Positions 12,329-24,659 of a DNA stretch of 64,000 nt are shown in pieces; position 1 is the stretch's first letter, and every line of letters starts with the position of its first letter. The notes below the pieces were generated by a model. It was not told the origin of the DNA. It ran no database searches and saw only the letters and a program-made list of their open reading frames with translations. A program made the position numbers and the translations under genes. The DNA is from Seriola aureovittata (Eukaryota > Chordata > Actinopteri > Carangiformes > Carangidae), in contig NC_079387.1 of the NCBI RefSeq assembly GCF_021018895.1, forward strand, positions 1,095,083 to 1,159,082, given 5' to 3'.

Positions 12329-13419
12329 CGGCTGCTGCAATAATTGCACTTGGATTATTGCAGTGAAGTCAGAGATGACTCTTCCTCTGGGTTCTGGGTT
12401 TTGGTATCCACCTCTGTGGCTGTTTGCTGAGCCATTTCAGCATCTCCAACTTGTATCAAGACAGAGATCATAACTTCAAGCTCATTATTCAATCTGTCTA
12501 AAGCAAAGCTTCCCTACCTGGAGGTCGCAAGATAATTACCAGGGAACAAAATAAGGACATATTGAAGTCTGTATATGAAATTATTATTTCAGACTTTTGT
12601 CCAATCTTTCCTTTTTGTCTTTTGAACTTCATATTTTTTTCACATTTTGAGGGCTCTGAAATTATTCAAAAAGTCTAAGCAGTAAAATCAGGGTAAAGTT
12701 GAGCTGCTCATAACTCTTACAATAGACATGCTCTATGAGACAACAGAGGGCAAGCAGACATTTCTCTGTAATAAGGGGAACAAGATTAATCAACAAAACC
12801 TACTAGATCACACACTGAATGGTAAAATGTTGTTTTGTTGATGAGCTATGTCAGCTGAAATTTTTCTTCAGTCTAGCCACTTTGACTTTATCCTTTAATT
12901 AAGATCTGACTAAATCTCCTTTTTTTGAAGGTATTTTTATGATTCAAAAATTATCATTAAATGTCTCCACTACCCAAGTTCTTGTACAAAAAGATCTAAA
13001 ATTAATTTATCAAGATCTAAGATTGATATTTATTGCATTTCTGTTCCTTCCTTCCTCCCTGGCTGCTTTCTTCATATTTTACTGCCAGTGTTTCAATTAC
13101 TTGAGAAGGATTTTGTAAGAACAGGTGACACACACTGGAGTAAACATTTTGGAAAGAAACAGCAGAAACTGGCTTGCACTGTGATGTATAATGTTGAGGG
13201 CAGGCAGGGCCATCCACAGCACCATCTGCTGTCCAAACATCTCCATTACAATAGTATACCACTTCCAAAACTAACAACATGCACAAACAACCAGGCAGCC
13301 CTGCAGCACTATACTGTGAAATGATATCACTGTGTCAAGTTTCACAACACTAGTTTGAGAGGGGGTAAAGCCTTAATTAGCATGCATTCGTTATGAAGAT
13401 GTATCTAAAAAGCCTCATT

Positions 13420-13595
13420 TCCCCTTGATAGCCCTCATTTTCTCTCAGCCCTTCTTCCTCCATTTCTTTCACTTTATTCTCTGTCCATTTTCCCCTCTGT
13501 CTCAACATCACGGTGTACTCCACACTCGTTCTTTCACTCCCTCCATCCCTTTTCTCTCCATCTATTCATTTCCATCTGTCTCTCTGTCTCTCTTT
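13420..13595 (+). repeat. pyrimidine-rich tract
   Basis: C/T-skewed low-complexity sequence ending in CTGTCTCT repeats (about 13575-13594). It directly precedes a CNE-like block. Confidence 0.7.
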
Positions 13596-13599
13596 AAAG

Positions 13600-13900
13600 A
13601 CCAAGATCTAAATAGGAGTAGATCACCTCCCTCGCTGGCGTTTCATTAGAGGCAATTAGAAAGCCGACGCTGCAGCGTCCCATAAGGCTCGACGGGGAGA
13701 GGCAAGACGCAGGCCGCATTAGCTCGTTGAGATGAAGTATGTATGACAACGCTTTCATCAACGCACAACAATTCCTCGCCGACATCTCCAAGCTGAGTGT
13801 CAGAGGTACCATTCTGACAATTATGACAATTAACACTGTCAAAATAAAGCCATTAGCTTAGCGAGAGGGCAAACCAATACACTTAATTATAGGGTTTTTT
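13600..13900. promoter_or_regulatory. CNE-like block with MEIS-type TGACA cluster
   Basis: CpG-rich for this window and repeat-free. TGACAATT occurs twice in nine bases (13815-13822, 13824-13831) and TGTCA follows at 13837-13841, giving three TGACA cores, both orientations, in 27 bp next to ATTA sites. This arrangement suits MEIS/TGIF-homeodomain cofactors. Regulatory function is inferred. Confidence 0.4.
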
Positions 13901-16900
13901 GTCAACATGGATTCCCTTCAGACCACTTCCAAAATGGAAAAGAAATCAAGTAAGTTCAGTGTATGGTGGAGTTAAAGCAGCCAACATCTGTCGCTGTATT
14001 AGCCTCCGAGCTGCAGCCTCCCGTCGAATGAACACCACAAACACACATACCCACACATAAACACACACACACAGGCCTCACATTCATTTACGGAAAATAG
14101 GAACGATAAATCATCATAAAGAATCAAACTTCCTTCAAATACAGATGCTTCTTTAAAGTGGATCACAAATTCTATCTTCAGTGCAGATGAACCAACTTTT
14201 CAGTGGTTAGCTTTTCAAAGTCTTATTATTTCTTTAGTTATATATTGTTTACATATTTTATTTTGTAGTTTTTTTTAATATGGTTATAGCCATCGAGGTT
14301 ATGTGGTGTCCTATTTTAAAGGAACGTATGAACTGAAATGTTTCCTCAATGCCATGCCAGTTTATCTGTCAGAAAAACACCCTTCCTTATTCATTTATCA
14401 TAACTATTCTTTTGTTTGCAAAAATTAATATTAATCCTCGACCTCTACCTGATAAATGAAGTCAAGTTACTACATTTTCTGTCACTTCTTTAATTTTGTA
14501 TCATTTTAAAATTGACTTTTGTGAGGATTGATGCTATAAAAAGCTGTTGTGCAGACTCTCCATTCCCTCTTATCTTAGATTATGTAGCTAAGCATCTTAA
14601 GTGTTCATTAATGCCTCATATATCTTCCTTATAAATGTGATTTGGCATCTCAATGGAATCTGAAATGATTAAATTAAAGGGCATAAATCACTATTTCTCA
14701 GAATGCTGATCCTGCATTGTTGTAATGCTGGCCTCCAGGCTGTATACACTGTGTCTTGGCTACTGCATGACCACATCTACTGTCTGACAAACTTCACTTT
14801 GCACCAGTTTCCTCAGGAGTGCCTTAATGAAGAACAAAAGAGGGATCTGCACAGCACACACAGACATTGTCCAGGCTCCAGGTTGAGCAGTTTGTTGAAA
14901 CACCACTGAACCATGAAGAGCAGGGATGCTATAGGAAGTTAGGGGGAAGGGTCATGTCAATCTCCAGAGAGAAAAAGAAAAATTCTGTACAACATTGTAA
15001 GATTGAGTTTTGTCACTTTTAAAATATGCAGCACTGCCCATCTGTCTGCAGATGCTTCAGGGGAATCTGCTCAACTTTGACGCGCCAATGTGAAAATACA
15101 ATTACACAATCTCCAGGGAAACCCTGCCCTGTCACATTATATTTACCTTGGGTCAAAGCAAATGTGCAAACCACTTCTCTGTCTATCCATCCATCTATCC
15201 AGCATCTTATCTGAGTGGATGAGGTCATTCTACACGTAACAGACAGTGCATCTGTTTTGGAAGCTATCTGGTGTTGTTTATGGCATGTACCTGTTTTCAA
15301 ACATCCAAAGTAAATGAAAATCAGATTTCAGAAAGCTGGGAATCAAATGGTATTATCAATGTCATCCACACGCAACTGAAAAGACTCAGGATCTATGTGA
15401 TTCAAGTCAAAATTTACCCCTTGTTTTGCAACACAGGATGGATGTGATGTGAAAGCATTGTTTAGCAATGCTTAAGTCACTGTTAGATCCATAATTGTCA
15501 GCTACACTTTAATTGATAATGATATAGCAAAGACAGTCTGGAGTGATATAGTGATATAGCAAAGACAGTCTTCTGTGTAGTTTTACAGTAATGTGTCTCT
15601 AAACATTCCTGAGGTCCTCAGATGTTGGTCTTATATTAGGGATTACATCTAGAAAGTGTTGTCATCGCATGATATAACAAATAAGACAAAGATAAATAAG
15701 ATTAATTACATAAAAACTGAGAAGTAAAATTATCACCACAAGTTTTGATCCAGACTCAGATTCAGAGACTTTTCTGCGATGATAAGAATAAAACTCAAAC
15801 ACTAAGTCTTTATAACATTTAGGGATTTTGTGTTTGGTTGCTTTAGTTGTTGTTACTACTGCTGTATGCATGTGGTCATACGTAAACAAACTTAATACTC
15901 CCAGCTATTATAGAATAAAAACATTACTGTACCTTTCTGGCTGTAGGTAAGAGCGTAACAAAAACAGTCCCAATCCGAACATAATAATGTAATGGTTTAT
16001 ACAATTACACAGGATGTGTATATGAGATATTAACATGGAATCCTTGATAATGATATGGCCCCCAAAGTGGAAATACATTTTTTGAATGATACCCTTCAAA
16101 TAACCTCTCTTTGGAGTCAAAGTACATTCCCATTCATCTCAACTCTTCGTACAATAAAGCTTCATTAACACGCTAAATTTCAACCACTAAGGCCCAAATG
16201 CCACAGTGGTTTGCTGAAGGCTGTGACCCTTGAACGACCTCTGGCATCCAGACAGATTCCGGATCAAATTGCAGTCACGGGGGTTAAAAGTTTAGGCTGA
16301 AACCTCTCTTCTGCTGCAAACACCATTCACTGACCAATGCATGGAGGAAAGCTGTTCCGGGTCAGTGAGGAGTTCTCTCTCAACGCCTCTCTGATTTGTT
16401 TGTAATTAATGATCTCAAACAAACAAAGCGATAAAAAGTAGGGGAAATAATTGACTGAATCTTTAAATGCATGCATGATTAGCAAATTGGGAAACATTCA
16501 AAGCACAGAGGGGAAAAGTGCAAAAGTTGCAGTGAAGACCACAACTGTCAACAAACTCATGCCTTTTACATCACACAGCAGCAGCAGCAATATAGTGTGC
16601 AGTTGCTTTAGAATACAAGTGACATTTATGGTTATTATAGCCTAAAATAGTGTATAATGTATTATGAAGTTTACATATATGTGCTTACAGGTATTAGTGA
16701 AACAAAAATATGCAGTCGTCTGACATTATGATGTTCAGTATGTTACTACAGCATGTATAACAGATTCAAACTTAAAAGAATAGAAGAAAAAAAAACTTTT
16801 AGTTCTGGCTAAACTCTTCCAAACTAAATCCAAACAAGTTCAGACAAACTGAATAAAATGAGCAATGATATCAGTTATGCTCAGTAGGAAATGTCTGTCC

Positions 16901-16954
16901 ATATATTTTAATTAAATATATATCATTCTATTTCCTCAATCTTATTTTCTGAGT
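13901..16954. other. AT-rich noncoding interval
   Basis: Mostly unique AT-rich DNA. It includes a short CA run (about 14040-14072) and a 32-bp-period direct duplication at 15520-15571 (separate entry). No coding exon or complete mobile element is recognised. Confidence 0.55.
15520..15571. repeat. two-copy 20-bp direct repeat
   Basis: The sequence tgatatagcaaagacagtct occurs at 15520-15539 and exactly again at 15552-15571, a 32-bp period. It is a recent local duplication of no evident function. Confidence 0.9.
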
Positions 16955-17475
16955 TAAACCACATCTCGATGGAATCAGCGAGTCTGTAAATGAGACCACT
17001 TTGAGCCGGAGTCACAGAGGGATCGCCGCCGCTACCAGTGCTTCTCCCCTTTTTGGTTTTTATCAAAAAAGGAAGCCGATGAGTCCCTTCAGATAAGGAT
17101 GGGAGCTCTTCGCTTAAAGCACCATGCTAATAAATGAATATGTTCTCCATCACGCCGACCGCTTATTGTATTTCACACGGGCAAAATGCAATTTGTATCA
17201 TTTCTGTGCCACACATCAAAAGGAAGTGGGCCGTGTGCGATGACTCACTGCAACGAAAACGCTCTGTTTCCAATCGAAGAAAATCAGATCTGTACTCTGT
17301 TTTTTCATTTCTTTTTACATCTCCATTTGTTTGATAAGGCTGTGAGCAGTGACGGTAAATGGGTGGATAAGTCGAGGCAAAAACAGTAACACGGCCCTTC
17401 TTGGCGGACAGGCCGTCAGCTTATCAATAAATGACATCATCTGCCCCCAAGACGTCTCTGCCTGTCACATCGGTG
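16955..17475. promoter_or_regulatory. CNE-like block with AP-1 and CRE-like sites
   Basis: About 520 bp, repeat-free and CpG-rich relative to its flanks, with a perfect AP-1 core TGACTCA (17241-17247) and a TGACATCAT CRE/ATF-like site (17432-17440). Stops occur in all frames over its length. It ends at an A/G-rich run (17488-17520). I infer a strong candidate enhancer. Confidence 0.4.
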
Positions 17476-18420
17476 GCACTCGGACTAAAAAAAAAAAAGA
17501 CAAAAAGGAAGGAAAAAAGAAATGTCTATTTTTGCCATTAGGGCTGCCTGGATGAATGCTGGAGTCAGAGATACTGGGGACAGTTTGTCTGCAAACTTCA
17601 AAATGCACTGCACAGTCCAACTAATGAAAACAAATACATATGTACAGTTAGAAAAATAAAACATTACAATAGATGAGAGCAGAATTAACTGCACTACAAT
17701 AAACCTGACAATAACATCCATTTTATTATGCATTACTTGAGTAGAGAGTAACAGTTAAAGCAGTTAGGATAAAAAGGAATAAACTCATTAAAGTCATGAT
17801 GTAAAATGTAACTTGACAGTTACTTCACTTAATTTAATTAGACCTGAGTAAACCAGACCAGTGTAACATACTAGATAAAAAACATAACTGGAATAAAATA
17901 CAGTAGATGACAAGTGTTTTTTCTTACTTCTTTTTTATTTTACTTCCTTTGAACCCTACTGCAAACAATTGAGTGTGAATATACGTGACTATAGATGAGG
18001 AATGATTGCAATAAAATAAACAGACTGGACAAAAATAACAGAACGACAGAAACTCTGTTGACTTTGTCTTATTCTTTTGTTTTCCCTTTTCTGGTTTATC
18101 AGTGGATACTTAAAGAAAATCTTCTCTCAGTGCCATAATCTTTGGCTAACGCAGAGACATAGTTTGTGTTATTGTGTCCCTTTGGTAACAATTACTTGCT
18201 TCTATTCTTCTTTTGAGTTGTTTTATTTGTTTTTACCTATAAGATTAGTCGTGTTTCTCTATTTCTGAATTATTGTAATGGAATAATTTACTTTCATATT
18301 ACTTGTCATACTGTCACTTACTGTCACTGGTCATATCTCATGGCTGATAAAACTATCCCCATGATCAACCACTCGCCAAAACAGGAGGCTTGGAAAGTCC
18401 TGCTTCACCAACAACAATGC

Positions 18421-18421
<1 letters not shown>

Positions 18422-18516
<95 letters not shown>

Positions 18517-18547
18517 TGTGTGTGGTGTGTGTGTGTGTGTGTGTGTT
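18422..18547 (+). repeat. (GT)n microsatellite, interrupted
   Basis: About 126 bp of GT/TG repeat with a few TTG and GGT interruptions in its right half. All overlapping ORFs (Cys-Val or His-Thr repeats) are translations of it. Confidence 0.98.
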
Positions 18548-19140
18548 TTGGTTGGATTTGACAACAGTGTTGAAAACTGTTTGGTGACATTATAGGAGGG
18601 GCATCACCCACACCCCGTTATCATTCTGGAAAGGTTCAGGGTCAGTGTTCATATTTGCCACACTAACATGTGACCTGGGCCTACAGTAAACTTCCAAAAA
18701 CAAGAGTGCTATAAAGATTTTGCATCCCATAACTAAAGCACAGACACTTATTTCTTCAGCAAAGTTTACCAAAATAATGCAACTGTTTATATTTTGTTAG
18801 TTAAGTTCAAGTTAAGTTTGCTGGGATTTGGAGATTCATAATTTCCCTTTTCTCACAGGGAAATGTATCTTTTAGTTTACATGAATCATTCACTCATTTA
18901 ATGCCTTACATTTAACACAACATGATTTTTGAAGATTGAAGCCCGCACATTCTGTGCAATTACCTCAAGTTGCAAAAAGTTGAAGTGAGCTGAAATGTAG
19001 AGCCAGCGCAGCCACACAAGCTAAGACGTGTTGATGATGGCCGAGCTCATTAGCAGTCAGCCTGTAAGGCCGTGTGCCTATGAGCTCTTTCTAAAGTATT
19101 TTTGAAAACAGCAGGAGAATATGACTATGAGCAAACCTGT

Positions 19141-19191
19141 AGCCAATCACACAGTGGGAGCGCAGTGCCGTTCCTGACTGTGTGATAGGCT
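19141..19191. repeat. 15-bp imperfect inverted repeat
   Basis: Arms agccaatcacacagt (19141-19155) and actgtgtgataggct (19177-19191) are reverse complements at 14 of 15 positions, with a 21-nt spacer. It could be a hairpin or the ends of a tiny decayed element. Confidence 0.8.
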
Positions 19192-20689
19192 TCCTGACTT
19201 GATTTGACTCAGAAATTGGAAAAAGATAAACACTACACTGGTGTGTTGTTATCCCTTGAATTAAATAAATCAAATACAGAAAACTAATCATGGCAAACGA
19301 AATCAGATTGGAATTTCCTGCAAAACATTAAGATGAATTTGCAGATTTTCTTACAGGCCCACAAAATACCACCAAATCACAAAATTTTCCAGCAGCTCAT
19401 TAATGTTTTGAAACTGTTAACAGTGAATGGAGAAAAAATTTGGTGAGGCACTATTGTTGAATTTGTCTAATAAAGAGTGAAACTCTTAACATCTCTCTTA
19501 GATTAAAGCATGAAGATTTTGTTGACTTGTAATTTTTTGTACCAATGAAATATACACAAAACAGTTTGAAGGAGGTATGACTTAACTCAGCACTGGAACA
19601 ATATGCATCTTAAGCAGCGGGTCTGTCCAGCAGTACCACCTCCTGCCTTTAATGTGGTCTCTTAAATCTATATTTCACTCTCTGCAACCTCTCCTGATCT
19701 GCGTCATCAATCATTCAGTCAGAGCTGGTGGCACGAGAGGGCATCTGAGACTGTGAGGAAACTTCAAAGGCAGGTCAGACTCAGCATGCGACGCTGTCAG
19801 CGTGGCACGGCCAAAAGGGCATTGTGTTTTCACAACAATGGAGAACCATTACAGTGGAGCCTGTTATCAGCCAAAGGCTACCAGGGACAGTTCCTGCCTC
19901 ATTGTGAGCCATCGGAGCAGATTGTTTTCAGGGGTGAGGTCAGACTAAACATATTAGGGTGTAAAAAGACACACCTGAGGCTTATCTGATGGGAAATGGA
20001 AAGGGCTACAATATACGAGAAATACACCCTGCCAACATGTTACATTTGAAGATGGTGTTTTTATGTGTGCGATTACGTCAGTGTTTTGTACTGTGTTTTT
20101 AGACCTGATTTTATGTGTTTACGTGTCAAAATATTAAGTGCTTAAGAGCCTTTTTATTCATCCGATTTTTTAAAGGATCACATAAGCTTTGTGTTTAGGT
20201 ATGTGTGTCAGGATGTACAAATTGTGTGTGTATTTGTCACCATTATGTGTGTTTATATGTCATTGTGTGCATTTCCCTTTTAGTCTTTACATGACTGAAC
20301 CAAACATGTGGACCAAAATCTAAGAGTATCTCTCATGAAAAGTCAGTGTGACATCTTTTAATGATAAAGCCAGGGATGAATTGTTTATGGTGCTTTTACC
20401 AGTGTGTATTTCTGTGTGTGTCTTTGTGTATGGGTGCGTATGTGCGTGATGGAGGCGAGCGGGTGGGGTAGCTGGAGTGAATAATTCAGAAAAAAAGCCG
20501 TTTGTTTTCAGGGGGTGAAGGCAAAGACACATCTGAAACATATGGGAGGAAATCACATTGAAAGCAGTGAGCAGTAAATTAATGGTAACAGATGCCAAGA
20601 TGTCTGGCTAGTGCTTTTTTCTACTCCTTGCTTGCTTTTGTTTTCTCTGAGAGCTCTTGCATTCTTAATGTTGGAAAATAATACAATTA

Positions 20690-20885
20690 AGACTTCCCTC
20701 TCTCATGTGAAGTTCAACGGTGTCACTTCTTCGCCGCTGCAGCGTCACAGCACCACAATCTGTTTGGAAAGTCGGCCTTACCTGGCACAGGAGTTACTTT
20801 CCTGTGCCATCGTTTAATTTATTTTAATTCTCCGTGGTAATAGGTTTTCAGCTGCAATGACGCCATAAAATATTTATTTTACCTT
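20690..20885. promoter_or_regulatory. CNE-like block
   Basis: Repeat-free, with several CpGs at about 20720-20780 and AT-rich TTTAATTTATTTTAATT at its right part. A good minus-strand splice-donor sequence (CCAG|GTAAGG) overlaps about 20775-20785, without a matching exon. Regulatory role inferred. Confidence 0.25.
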
Positions 20886-21099
20886 GATGATGCAGGCCAA
20901 GATAAAACAGAACTGTGGTCTCTGTTTTCTTAGTCCCCCCCAAGGAAAATATCTTGACATATTAGAAATATGTGTAAGCTTCAGGAGTGTGTGTTTATGC
21001 ATGTGTGTTTGTGAGTGTATGTGTGTGTGTGCGATGATGGTGATGGTGGTGGAGGGGGGTGGAGGGGGTTGGCCTATGTCCAAGCTTGAGCTGCAACAA

Positions 21100-21340
21100 A
21101 GACAACCTTGCTCTTAATGGCACATATCTGGGAGATGGAGGAGCCCGATACATGAAAGCACTGTGATCATTACACTGATAGCAATTATCCTTCAGGAGGC
21201 ACTAATGGCAGCGGTCTCTCTTGCACGCACACACAGACAAGCTTCAAATCAAGGGTGGCGGGCAATTAAATGCAATGCTTTTTGGCGAATCTTTAACGGT
21301 GAACAAAGCCTGACGACAAGGACCAACAAGGAGATTTAAT
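21100..21340. promoter_or_regulatory. CNE-like block
   Basis: Repeat-free block with TGATCATTACACTGATAGCAATTA-type sequence (ATTA/CAAT cores) and CpGs near its right end. It is preceded by a GT/GGT-rich low-complexity stretch (about 20990-21070). Confidence 0.3.
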
Positions 21341-21554
21341 AAAAGAAAAGGCATAATTTTGGAGAACAAAGGGAAAAAATCAGGACAAGAGAGGAAGAAA
21401 AGAGAAGAAAAGATATTAATGCTGTTTATTAATCTCTTCTTAATGTGTTGCAGTGGACTGAGGGGGAAGGGGGGTGTATGTGAGGGGTCTCTGGAGTGGA
21501 GCCGTGGCTTTGGCAGAAGTATGATTGAGTGCAGGGGCCAGTGTGACGGAGGGA
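21341..21554. other. purine-rich spacer, no gene seen
   Basis: A/G-skewed sequence between two CNE-like blocks. The minus-strand ORF across it is low-complexity (Leu/Phe/Ser-rich) and resembles no known protein. Confidence 0.5.
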
Positions 21555-21815
21555 CAAAAACAACAAGGTAATTAAAGCTTAAAGCGTGCAGTTTACGCTC
21601 TGCCATCCGTGACAGCACAAGGTGTCTTCCATCCAACCCCCATCACCCCCCTCCCCAAATGAAAAATAAGTCAGGTAATTGTCATTGCGCACTGCATGTC
21701 ATTATTTATTAAATGGGTAATTCATCTTCATGGAGAAGGCAGAGGAAAGCAGGTAGGACTGGTTTATTAGTCATAATCCAACGGGCAAGTCGCGCTTATT
21801 AAATCAGGGTTTTAC
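21555..21815. promoter_or_regulatory. CNE-like block
   Basis: Contains GGTAATTAAAG, AGGTAATTGTCATTG, TTATTAAATGGGTAATTC and TTATTAGTCATAATC, a dense set of homeodomain-type cores with CpGs at both ends. No coding potential is evident. Candidate enhancer by composition. Confidence 0.35.
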
Positions 21816-21879
21816 AGGAGAAATGACAAATATAAAGAACATAAACAGAAAGAAATGATCTTCACTATTACAGTCTCTT

Positions 21880-21881
<2 letters not shown>

Positions 21882-21929
<48 letters not shown>

Positions 21930-21931
21930 TG
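21882..21931 (+). repeat. (GT)n microsatellite
   Basis: About 23 GT units. It faces the CA repeat at 22015-22074, forming a large inverted pair. Confidence 0.98.
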
Positions 21932-22013
21932 TTGATGGAGAGAGTGGAAAGTCACCACATGGAGAGGAATCTTTGAGTTAAAGTTTTCGAAGGCATCAGC
22001 ATAACCCCCCTCA

Positions 22014-22014
<1 letters not shown>

Positions 22015-22074
<60 letters not shown>
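22015..22074 (+). repeat. (CA)30 microsatellite
   Basis: Thirty uninterrupted CA units, reverse complementary to the GT repeat 84 bp upstream. Confidence 0.98.
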
Positions 22075-22078
<4 letters not shown>

Positions 22079-22084
22079 CCTTTT

Positions 22085-22330
22085 CTAGAGTATAGTTTTT
22101 TCAAAGTGGGACGGGTTGACAAAAGAGATCGCTCCCCGTTGTTTTTCCTCGTGCGGTTACAAAGAGGCGTGTAAAAAGTTACAAGGTTGTCCCCCGTGGG
22201 GTTAGATTTCAAACAGCACCTGTCAAAGCAGATGGGGCATTTAAATAAGAGTCTTTAAGAGGTATTTGTTACAGCGGAGCTCAGGAGTACCTGCTGTGCT
22301 CGCCGATGCTTTTCACGGCTGTCGTTGCTC
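22085..22330. promoter_or_regulatory. CNE-like block
   Basis: CpG-richer and repeat-free, with no coherent coding frame. It sits directly beside the opposed microsatellites. Regulatory inference from composition only. Confidence 0.25.
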
Positions 22331-23619
22331 TGACAGAATCTGTTTGCTGTGTTTGCAGGGATAAACATCACATTAAAAAAAAACACCCGCACAAACCCAC
22401 TGAGGCCACAAATTACAACAGAGAATACTGCATTTATGTAACGGCTGAAGCAAGTGAAGCCAAGTCTGCTTGTATGACTGTTGCCATGTTTTTTGTATAT
22501 GAAGTTGTATTGCATGCGTTTCCCTGTACATATGCATGCTTTCAAATTCTCACTATAAGGTAAAATCTTCATTTTGCATGGGAAGTTAGATTATATAAAC
22601 TATATAAATGTATGCGTGCACACAGGCAAATGTTTCTGCACTTGTGTGTGCAGTCTTGCAAGTGTGCATGTAGTGAGTCAACAAAAAATTGCAAAATCAA
22701 CTTTCCAGGAGCAAAGAAAAACAGTCTTGTGGTAGCTTAATGACAAAACCTAAACATCAAGGAAATTTTCTAAACACAAAGTAAAGCAAGAAATCCTTCA
22801 CAGCAAAGTCCTAAAAATCACCTCAACGCGCATGTATGCAAACACAACTTGCATCACGTAACACCGTGATCTCTCCTCTCTCACTGTACCCTCCAAAGTG
22901 AAAAACAACATGCTGGTTTGAAGTTGCACACCGCAGTGTCATGACGGCACTCGGGCCTCAGCCTCAGTGTGAGCTCACACCTGGGAATTCAGATAGAGAC
23001 TGTGACTAAACATCACCCTGGACAGATGTGTCCTAACGGCCAAATGTGTCCTCAAGACAAACAAACACCACCACCTATAAGACTCTTGGACTCCTCAGAG
23101 ACTAGCCTTGGGCCAAATAAATAAATAAACATATCAATCCACAGACTTTTAGCTTTGGAGAGCCAGAGGTAAAGCCACACGTACTTCAGGCCACATGAGC
23201 ATATGCATTGTATTGTGGTGGTTCCAGCCACATAAAGATTTTTTTTCCATTGGTCGGAATGACACAAGGTCCAAAGTGACATCTTCAGTTTAAAACCCCA
23301 AAACAATGTGCAATGATATAAAAGGGCAAAAAGATAAATCCTTAAATTTGAGAAACTGGAAGTAGTAAATATTGGGCATTTCTGGTTCACCCATGAATAA
23401 GGAATTTCACTCATTATTAAATTGTTTTGTTTTATGTCAATTAGTCAATCAACTAATTGTTTCAGCACAGCAAATTGATCCCCAGGTGATGCAGCTAAAC
23501 CACATCATCCAGTTCTTTGACAAAATTGATGACAAGATGAGGGAACAGAGAGGGGAGGAGGGGAGGAGGTGCTGTCGAAGCTGCGGCTGACAGGCCAGGA
23601 GTTGCCATGTTTGAGACTG

Positions 23620-23830
23620 ATCCCCTCTTGAGATGACTTTCCTGTCACTTTGTTTCATCACTCGGTTCCCGGCGTTTTCCCGGGGCTGTGACCACCAGGG
23701 GACCGGGGGGCACGTGCTCGAGGTCAGCGTGTGGTCCTCTGGTCCCTCCCTAACCTCCCCGCCTATCACCACGGCACGGATCTTCCACGATGACAGAGAG
23801 GAGACTTCTTTAATACACTGGTGGGTTCAG
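23620..23830. promoter_or_regulatory. CpG-rich block with E-box
   Basis: One of the most CpG-dense patches of the window. It carries a CACGTG E-box (23711-23716) and a near-CTCF sequence (ccaccaggggaccg from 23692). Open frames on both strands resemble no known protein, and no convincing exon boundaries are seen. Candidate regulatory element. Confidence 0.35.
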
Positions 23831-24659
23831 CGACCGTCACTCGTTCTGTCATTTCCATCTCTCTCTCTCTGCCATCTCTCCGTGGCCCTTCCCATCTCTC
23901 TACCAGCAAGAAAATAAATAAAAAAAATAGGACGCCCTCTTGTTCTTCACATGCTAAACTTCATTCAGATTGTCAGACACTTAAGAACTGACAAAACCCT
24001 TTCTCTGACTCCCCGTCATTCCCTCTGCTGTCAGAGGAGATAATAAATAAAAATGACTCCTACGTGGGCGGACGGAGAAGGACCAAGACACAGTACATCA
24101 AGAGATGGACAAAGTGCTTCCAGAAGCCTGTAGGGAAACTTGGGTTAAAACCACAGACCAACACACACGTCAATGTATACACACATACACTTAGGACGCA
24201 GACGGGCAGCCCCCTGCTCCCAAAAGGCTTATAATGGGAATAGGCAATGTGACAAAGAGTTAAAGGCACGGCAGGCCAGTGTCCCAGATAATAGGACAAG
24301 CTGTCCAGAGTTCCCACTTCTTGCTTTGGTGCGGTCAAACAAGGCCTAATGTGGTGACTCTGTAACCAACTGGGGTTTGAGAGAGGGTTGTGTGAGTAGA
24401 TAAACTAAATACAGCCTCACCAAACAGGCCTCACCAGACACCGGCTGTACATAAACCTCTGCACACAGGCATGATGGGAAAACATAAGCTTTGCAACAAA
24501 CTCAGATAATTCAATGAAAGTCGTCCACATAAGAGCAATAATAAAGTATAAATAAAAGGTAAAAACAAGCGCAAAAGTAGAAATCACTGGTAAATCCAGC
24601 TACATCAACAGCTAGATGAAAGAGACACAAACAACAGAATGCCCTTGCTTTGTGGGGGT

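Larger units (their letters stand above)
12141..13599. other. noncoding interval with trinucleotide and pyrimidine repeats
   Basis: Holds a (TTG)n repeat at 12310-12328 and a pyrimidine-rich tract at 13420-13595 (separate entries). The rest is AT-rich with no recognised exon. A weak CTCF-like core lies on the minus strand at about 13219-13232. Confidence 0.5.
17476..20689. other. noncoding interval with large GT microsatellite
   Basis: Contains a large GT repeat (18422-18547) and an inverted repeat (19141-19191), listed separately. A small GC-richer patch lies at about 18945-19095, and an eroded TG-rich stretch at about 20190-20280. No gene is recognised. Confidence 0.5.

Noticed and set aside
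12125..12349. Poly-Gln-containing minus-strand ORF
   Set aside because: The Gln run is the (TTG)6 repeat; the rest has no protein features.
18331..18611. ORFs of Cys-Val or His-Thr repeats on both strands
   Set aside because: Direct translations of the (GT)n/(CA)n microsatellite. The same applies at 21.8-22.2, 34.1-34.5, 42.6-43.1, 47.2-47.6 and 63.4-63.9 kb.
23437..23466. Third copy of the dispersed repeat seen at 33.7 and 42.4 kb
   Set aside because: Only about 30 bp resembling one terminus; too short to list as a feature.
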